This document shows positions 6,555-10,653 of a stretch of DNA of 10,653 nt, piece by piece. Each line of letters opens with the position of its first letter. Position 1 is the first letter of the stretch. A program made the translations under genes and the position numbers. Source of the DNA: Lachnospiraceae bacterium UBA3632 (GTDB lineage: Bacteria; Bacillota; Clostridia; Lachnospirales; Lachnospiraceae); assembly GCA_002373975.1 (NCBI GenBank), contig DFKZ01000067.1:1-10653 (forward strand). The letters are read 5' to 3'. The notes under the pieces are model-generated. The model did no database searches. It was not told the DNA's origin and saw only the letters and a program-made list of their open reading frames with translations.

Positions 6555-7306
6555 ATTTCACCTACGTACTCGCCGATATGGGAAGGAGCATCCTTTCCAT
6601 ACTGAGCGAGTATTTTTATTATGGCAGAACCAACTATGGCTCCGTCCGAGATGGAGGACATTTTCTTTGCCTGTTCGGGAGTTGAGATTCCGAAGCCGAT
6701 GGCACATGGAATATCAGTGTTTTCGCGAACGACTTTTACAATGGATTCAAGGTCTGTCTTGATCTCGGTTCTTGTTCCGGTAACGCCGAGGCTTGATACG
6801 ATATATAAAAATCCCTCTGCATCTTTTGCGATCATAGCGATCCTGTTTTCGGATGTGGGAGCTATGAGGGATACCAGATCCACATCGTACTTTTTGCATA
6901 TAGGAAGGAATTCGTCTTTTTCTTCGTAAGGAAGATCCGGAAGTATTATTCCGTCTATTCCGATCTCGCTGCAGGTTTTGATAAAGCGTTCCGCATCATA
7001 GGAATATACGACGTTTGAGTACGTCATAAACACCATGGGAACGGTGATATCTTTTCTGAGATCGCGCACGAAATCAAAGACCTTATCGGTGGTGACGCCG
7101 CCTGTAAGCGCCCGCAGGTTTGCTCCCTGGATAACGGGCCCTTCAGCTGTGGGATCCGAAAAGGGGATGCCAAGCTCGATAAGATCCGCACCGTTTTTTA
7201 CCATTTCACGCACTGCTTTTGCAGTTGTCTCGAGATCGGGATCGCCCACAGTTATAAAGGGGATAAATGCTTTTCCGTTTTCAAATGCTTTCTTTATATT
7301 ACTCAT
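6536..7306 (-). CDS. trpA: Tryptophan synthase alpha chain TrpA
   Basis: TIM-barrel lyase that splits indole-3-glycerol phosphate into indole and glyceraldehyde 3-phosphate and passes indole through a tunnel to TrpB. The protein has 256 residues, normal for the family (about 255-270). The N-terminal FIPFITVGDPD, catalytic Glu44 in LIELGIPFSDP, the PVIQ segment, YSNVVYSYD, ILPDLPYEE and SSLGVTGTR all fit TrpA. The C-terminal phosphate-binding segments GFGIST and DGAIVGSAI are present. The position equal to catalytic Asp60 of the Salmonella enzyme is Glu55 (SDPTAEGP), a conservative change discussed in the findings. The start overlaps the 3' end of trpB by 8 bases, with a GAGGAG site inside trpB, so the pair is probably translationally coupled. 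It is the last gene of the operon. Confidence 0.96.
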   Translation of the reverse strand: MSNIKKAFENGKAFIPFITVGDPDLETTAKAVREMVKNGADLIELGIPFSDPTAEGPVIQGANLRALTGGVTTDKVFDFVRDLRKDITVPMVFMTYSNVVYSYDAERFIKTCSEIGIDGIILPDLPYEEKDEFLPICKKYDVDLVSLIAPTSENRIAMIAKDAEGFLYIVSSLGVTGTRTEIKTDLESIVKVVRENTDIPCAIGFGISTPEQAKKMSSISDGAIVGSAIIKILAQYGKDAPSHIGEYVGEMKRAII

Positions 7307-8489
7307 GGATGTCTTCTCCTCTGTAGCGCGCTATGGCTGCGCAGTCCTTGTCGCCTCTTCCCGAAATTGTGATCACGATGATCTTATCCTTACCCATATC
7401 CTTTGCGATTTTTCTCGCGTGAGCCACCGCATGGGCGGATTCTATGGCAGGGATTATACCTTCTGTTTTTGACAGATATTCAAAAGCTTCCACCGCTTCT
7501 TCATCGGTTACGGGAACATATTCAGCACGTCCTATATCATGCAGGTATGCATGCTCGGGACCGATACCGGGGTAATCAAGCCCTGCCGATATAGAGTATA
7601 CCGGAGCGATCTGCCCGTATTTATCCTGGCAGAAATATGACTTCATTCCGTGGAATATTCCGAGCTTGCCGGTAGCGATGGTGGCTGCGGTTTCAAAAGT
7701 ATCGACACCGCGTCCTGCCGCTTCACACCCTATTAATCTGACATTCTTGTCATCTATGAAATTGTAGAAACTTCCGATCGCGTTTGATCCTCCTCCGACG
7801 CAGGCCAATACCGCATCGGGAAGACGCCCTTCTTTTTCCAGTATCTGCTGTTTTATTTCCTTTGAGATCACTGCCTGGAAGTCGCGTACTATAGTAGGGA
7901 AAGGATGAGGACCCATTACGGAGCCGAGGCAGTAATGCGTGTCGCTTATTCTCGAAGTCCATTCACGCATGGCTTCGGAAACCGCATCTTTAAGTGTGGC
8001 GGTACCTGTTTCTACAGGGATAACATCCGCACCGAGAAGCTTCATTCTGTATACATTCAGTGCCTGTCTTTCGGTGTCTTCCTTTCCCATGAACACAACG
8101 CATTCCATTCCGAAAAGAGCGGCCGCAGTTGCGGTTGCCACGCCGTGCTGGCCGGCGCCTGTTTCCGCGATGAGCCTTGTCTTTCCCATCTTTTTTGCAA
8201 GAAGTGCCTGACCGAGCACATTGTTGATCTTGTGTGCTCCTGTGTGATTGAGATCTTCGCGCTTAAGGTAGATCTTTGCTCCGCCGAGATCCTTAGTCAT
8301 TTTTTCGGCATAATATAATCTTGAAGGACGGTTTGCGTATTCATTAAAAAGTGTCTCGAGCTCGCGGTTAAACTCCGGATCGTTTTTATAATGATCATAC
8401 GCTGCCTCTAGCTCTATGACCGCATTCATCAGCGTCTCCGGAATGTACTGTCCGCCGTGTATCCCGAACCTTCCGTTTTGATTTGTCAT
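7299..8489 (-). CDS. trpB: Tryptophan synthase beta chain TrpB
   Basis: PLP enzyme that condenses indole with serine to give tryptophan. The protein has 396 residues, as expected for the TrpB1 class that pairs with TrpA. The sequence shows the N-terminal GRFGIHGGQYIPETL, Lys87 in LNHTGAHKINN as the Schiff-base lysine, Glu109 in AETGAGQHG, the CVGGGSNAIG phosphate loop and the C-terminal TISGRGDKD. Residues Lys87 and Glu109 have the same numbers as in the Salmonella protein. The start shares an ATGA with the stop of trpF, and a strong AAGGAGG site lies just upstream within trpF. The longer TrpB2 class lacks this N-terminal pattern, so TrpB1 is favoured. Confidence 0.97.
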   Translation of the reverse strand: MTNQNGRFGIHGGQYIPETLMNAVIELEAAYDHYKNDPEFNRELETLFNEYANRPSRLYYAEKMTKDLGGAKIYLKREDLNHTGAHKINNVLGQALLAKKMGKTRLIAETGAGQHGVATATAAALFGMECVVFMGKEDTERQALNVYRMKLLGADVIPVETGTATLKDAVSEAMREWTSRISDTHYCLGSVMGPHPFPTIVRDFQAVISKEIKQQILEKEGRLPDAVLACVGGGSNAIGSFYNFIDDKNVRLIGCEAAGRGVDTFETAATIATGKLGIFHGMKSYFCQDKYGQIAPVYSISAGLDYPGIGPEHAYLHDIGRAEYVPVTDEEAVEAFEYLSKTEGIIPAIESAHAVAHARKIAKDMGKDKIIVITISGRGDKDCAAIARYRGEDIHE

Positions 8490-9091
8490 ACCGTTTTCCT
8501 CCTTACAGCCGTCACAAAAGCTGTCATTTTTTCTCTGTCCTTTACTCCGTCTGTTTCTATTCCGGAGCTTACGTCTACAGCAAAGGGCTTATACTCCTTT
8601 ACCGCTTCCGAAATGTTTATATGATCAAGCCCACCTGCGAGAAAATAATCTCTGTCTATGCCTTTAAGTAGCCCGTGATCGAAGGCTTTTCCCTCACCCA
8701 TTCCGGCATCCAGAAGGATGTGATCCGCGGTGCTTGATATTGCCTTTTTAACATCTTCCGGATCTTTTACTTTGAAGGCTTTAATGATCTTTTTATCCGT
8801 CATGGAATGGAGAGTTTTGATATATTCCTCATTTTCATTTCCGTGGAGCTGGGCTATATCTATTATATTATCACCAAGAAGATCTGCGACTGTCTTTACG
8901 TCTTCATCGACGAACACTCCGACGGCCAAAATACCGGGGGATAGTTTTTCTTTCAGCTTCCTTGCTTCTTCCCGGGAAACCTTTCGCCTGCTTTTTTCCC
9001 AGAAGACAAATCCGATATACTCGGGTTGAAGCTCGTTTGCCCATTCAATATCGCAGATGCGGGAGAGCCCGCAGAGTTTTATTTTTGTCAT
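8486..9091 (-). CDS. trpF: Phosphoribosylanthranilate isomerase TrpF
   Basis: Catalyses the Amadori rearrangement of phosphoribosylanthranilate to CdRP. The protein has 201 residues, normal for a free-standing TrpF (about 200-210). It begins TKIKLCGLS with the general base Cys7. It continues with YIGFVFWEKSRR, the AQLHGNE motif and the general acid Asp128 in LLDAGMGEGKAFDH. It ends with the phosphate-binding FLAGGLDHINI and VDVSSGIET segments. In many enterobacteria TrpF is fused to TrpC; here the two are separate genes 35 bases apart. The ribosome site is AGGTGATC just before the start. Its stop overlaps the trpB start by four bases. Confidence 0.95.
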   Translation of the reverse strand: MTKIKLCGLSRICDIEWANELQPEYIGFVFWEKSRRKVSREEARKLKEKLSPGILAVGVFVDEDVKTVADLLGDNIIDIAQLHGNENEEYIKTLHSMTDKKIIKAFKVKDPEDVKKAISSTADHILLDAGMGEGKAFDHGLLKGIDRDYFLAGGLDHINISEAVKEYKPFAVDVSSGIETDGVKDREKMTAFVTAVRRKTV

Positions 9092-9126
9092 ATGATCACC
9101 TGATGCCGGCTGCTTTTAGTCTGTTC

Positions 9127-9906
9127 CTATCTGCCTTTTAGCTCCGATAGTTTTGCCTTTTTATCTTTTTCTCTCATAAGCGCTTCACCTACAAGGACAG
9201 CGCTTACTCCTGCTCTCCGCAGAGCTTCCACATCGTTTGCATCTTTGATCCCGCTCTCCGAAACGAAAACGATATTTTCCGGAACCAGATCCCGCAGTCT
9301 TTTGCTGTTGGAAGTATCCACCGAAAAGTCTTTGAGATTTCTGTTATTTACTCCGATCACTCTGGCGCCTGTCTTTATGGCTCTTTTTATCTCTTCTTCA
9401 TCATGCGTTTCGACCAGAGCAGAGAGGCCCAGATCGTCACATACCCGCATGTATTTTTCAAGCTGATCGTCAGAGAGGATGGAGCAGATAAGGAGCACAG
9501 CGGATGCACCGAGAAGAGAGGCCTCATATATCATGTATTCATCCACTGTGAAGTCTTTTCTGATACAGGGTATGGACACTTCATGAGCTATCTCTTCGAG
9601 GTACTTATCGCTTCCGAGAAACCACTTGGGTTCCGTCAGAACAGATATGCAGTCTGCACCGGCCGCTTCATATTCTTTTGCGATCTGCAGATACGGAAAA
9701 TCCGGAGCGATAAGTCCTTTTGAAGGGGAGGCTTTTTTGCACTCACAGATAAAAGCGATATCATCTTTTTTCAATGCTTTTTCAAAAGAGAAATCCTTCT
9801 TGGAAAGTGATAAAGCCTTTTCTTTTATCTCTTCCGCCGATATTCTTTTTTTTGATTCTGCAACCCGCTCTTTGGCGTATGCTGCAAGTTCATCAAGTAT
9901 TGTCAT
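9127..9906 (-). CDS. trpC: Indole-3-glycerol phosphate synthase TrpC
   Basis: Closes and decarboxylates CdRP to indole-3-glycerol phosphate. The protein has 259 residues, the usual length. It keeps the N-terminal extension helix typical of IGPS (ILDELAAYAKERVAESK). Active-site segments follow in order: CECKKASPSKG with Glu55 and Lys57, SVLTEPKWFLGS, the catalytic Lys117 in RKDFTVDEYMI, Glu166 in LVETHDEEE, Asn187 in GVNNRNLKDF and Ser216 in VSESGI. The C-terminal VGEALMR phosphate-binding turn is present. A GAGGA site precedes the start by about seven bases, and the gap to trpD is 43 bases. It lies between trpD and trpF, the standard Firmicute order. Confidence 0.96.
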   Translation of the reverse strand: MTILDELAAYAKERVAESKKRISAEEIKEKALSLSKKDFSFEKALKKDDIAFICECKKASPSKGLIAPDFPYLQIAKEYEAAGADCISVLTEPKWFLGSDKYLEEIAHEVSIPCIRKDFTVDEYMIYEASLLGASAVLLICSILSDDQLEKYMRVCDDLGLSALVETHDEEEIKRAIKTGARVIGVNNRNLKDFSVDTSNSKRLRDLVPENIVFVSESGIKDANDVEALRRAGVSAVLVGEALMREKDKKAKLSELKGR

Positions 9907-9949
9907 TTTTTCCTCATTCGGTGTGGCCTTATCGGGGGAGAAATCCTAT

Positions 9950-10653
9950 TCAGGCTCTGTTACTTACCTCAACAAATTTATCGAGTACTGCGAGAGCTTT
10001 TCCGCTGTTTATAAGCTCAGCGGCAAGCTTTATTCCTTCGGCGATGCTTCCTGCCTTCTCACCAATATAGAGGGATGCACCTGCATTCATGAGCACTGCG
10101 TTTCGCTTTGCACCCTTTTCGCCGCCGAGTATCGCTCTTGTTATCTTTGCGTTCTCCTCCGGTGAGCCGCCCTTTAATTCGTCTTTTGTGCAGAATGAAA
10201 AGCCGAAATCCTCTGGGCTTATAAGGGAAGTCTTATACCAGCCGTCTTTGATCTCGCATACCTTGGTGGGAGCGGAGAGTGAGATCTCATCCAGCTTATC
10301 CATACCGTATACGACCATTCCGCGCTTTACTCCAAGGTTTGCGAGAACCTGCGCAAGGGGTTCTACAAGATAATCATCATATACTCCGAGGAGCTGGCGC
10401 TTTGGAGAGGCGGGGTTGGTGAGGGGACCAAGGATATTGAAAACGGTTCTGAATCCGAGTTCCTTTCTGATGGCGCCCACATATTTCATTGATGAATGAT
10501 ATTTCTGCGCAAAGAAGAAGCACATTCCCACCTCATTAAGAAGCTCGACGCATTTCTCGGGGCTCTGATCGATGTTTACTCCCAGTGCCTCAAGGCAATC
10601 AGCGGTGCCGCACTGTGATGAAGCTGCGCGGTTTCCGTGCTTTGCGACCTTCA
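9950..10653 (-). CDS. trpD: Anthranilate phosphoribosyltransferase TrpD, N-terminus beyond the window
   Basis: Joins anthranilate to PRPP to give phosphoribosylanthranilate. The frame is open to the right edge, so about 234 residues of a protein usually near 340 are visible. The first methionine inside the window (10529-10531) is internal. Upstream of it the frame reads VAKHGNRAASSQCGTAD, the conserved KHGNRA...SADxLEALG region of the family. Further segments are the FAQKYHSSMKYVGAIRKELG region, RTVFNILGPLTNPA and LDEISLSAPT, whose Asp-Glu pair binds the PRPP-linked magnesium. The N-terminal GTGGDG-type PRPP loop is outside the window. No fusion to trpG can be judged, since that end is missing. 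It is the first trp gene seen from the right. Confidence 0.95.
   Translation of the reverse strand, partial: KVAKHGNRAASSQCGTADCLEALGVNIDQSPEKCVELLNEVGMCFFFAQKYHSSMKYVGAIRKELGFRTVFNILGPLTNPASPKRQLLGVYDDYLVEPLAQVLANLGVKRGMVVYGMDKLDEISLSAPTKVCEIKDGWYKTSLISPEDFGFSFCTKDELKGGSPEENAKITRAILGGEKGAKRNAVLMNAGASLYIGEKAGSIAEGIKLAAELINSGKALAVLDKFVEVSNRA

Noticed and set aside
10529..10531. Internal ATG as the true start of trpD
   Set aside because: The frame continues upstream to the window edge with the conserved KHGNRA segment of TrpD, so the gene is cut by the window and does not start here.

Overview
The window looks like a chromosomal segment of an anaerobic Firmicute of the Lachnospiraceae type (Butyrivibrio, Roseburia or Blautia relatives). 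This is inferred from the moderate G+C content, frequent AGA and ATA codons, strong AGGAGG-type ribosome sites, the fused acetyl-CoA carboxylase carboxyltransferase (AccD-AccA in one chain), and a hairpin-rich intergenic repeat of a kind common in gut clostridia. I cannot name the genus. There are no rRNA, tRNA, CRISPR, phage or IS features.

Positions 1-6445, plus strand: a fatty-acid or polyketide synthesis operon of five tightly spaced genes. The first is a 792-residue double ketosynthase. Its N-terminal half is an intact FabF-like enzyme (Cys154, His286, His323). Its C-terminal half keeps the ketosynthase outline but has lost all three catalytic residues. It is followed by fabG (ketoreductase), fabZ (dehydratase), fabD (malonyl-CoA:ACP transacylase) and accDA (carboxyltransferase of acetyl-CoA carboxylase). 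Together these make malonyl-CoA, load it onto ACP, condense it, reduce the ketone and dehydrate the alcohol. No acyl carrier protein, enoyl reductase (FabK/FabI/FabL/FabV), FabH, biotin carboxylase (AccC) or biotin carrier (AccB) is visible, so they must be upstream of the window or elsewhere. The first 45 bases hold only the ribosome site of the first gene and no promoter I can defend.

Positions 6446-6535: a convergent intergenic gap. It contains one strong inverted repeat that overlaps the end of trpA and probably terminates the trp operon.

Positions 6536-10653, minus strand: the 3' part of a tryptophan biosynthesis operon in the order trpD-trpC-trpF-trpB-trpA (trpD runs off the right edge). 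The enzymes convert anthranilate to PRA, CdRP, indole-glycerol phosphate, indole and tryptophan. trpF/trpB share an ATGA overlap and trpB/trpA overlap by 8 bases, which points to translational coupling. trpE and trpG would lie further right, outside the window.

The most unusual item is the fused active/inactive ketosynthase pair. It recalls the KS-alpha/KS-beta (chain length factor) heterodimer of type II polyketide and aryl-polyene systems, here made as one polypeptide inside a fab-acc operon.
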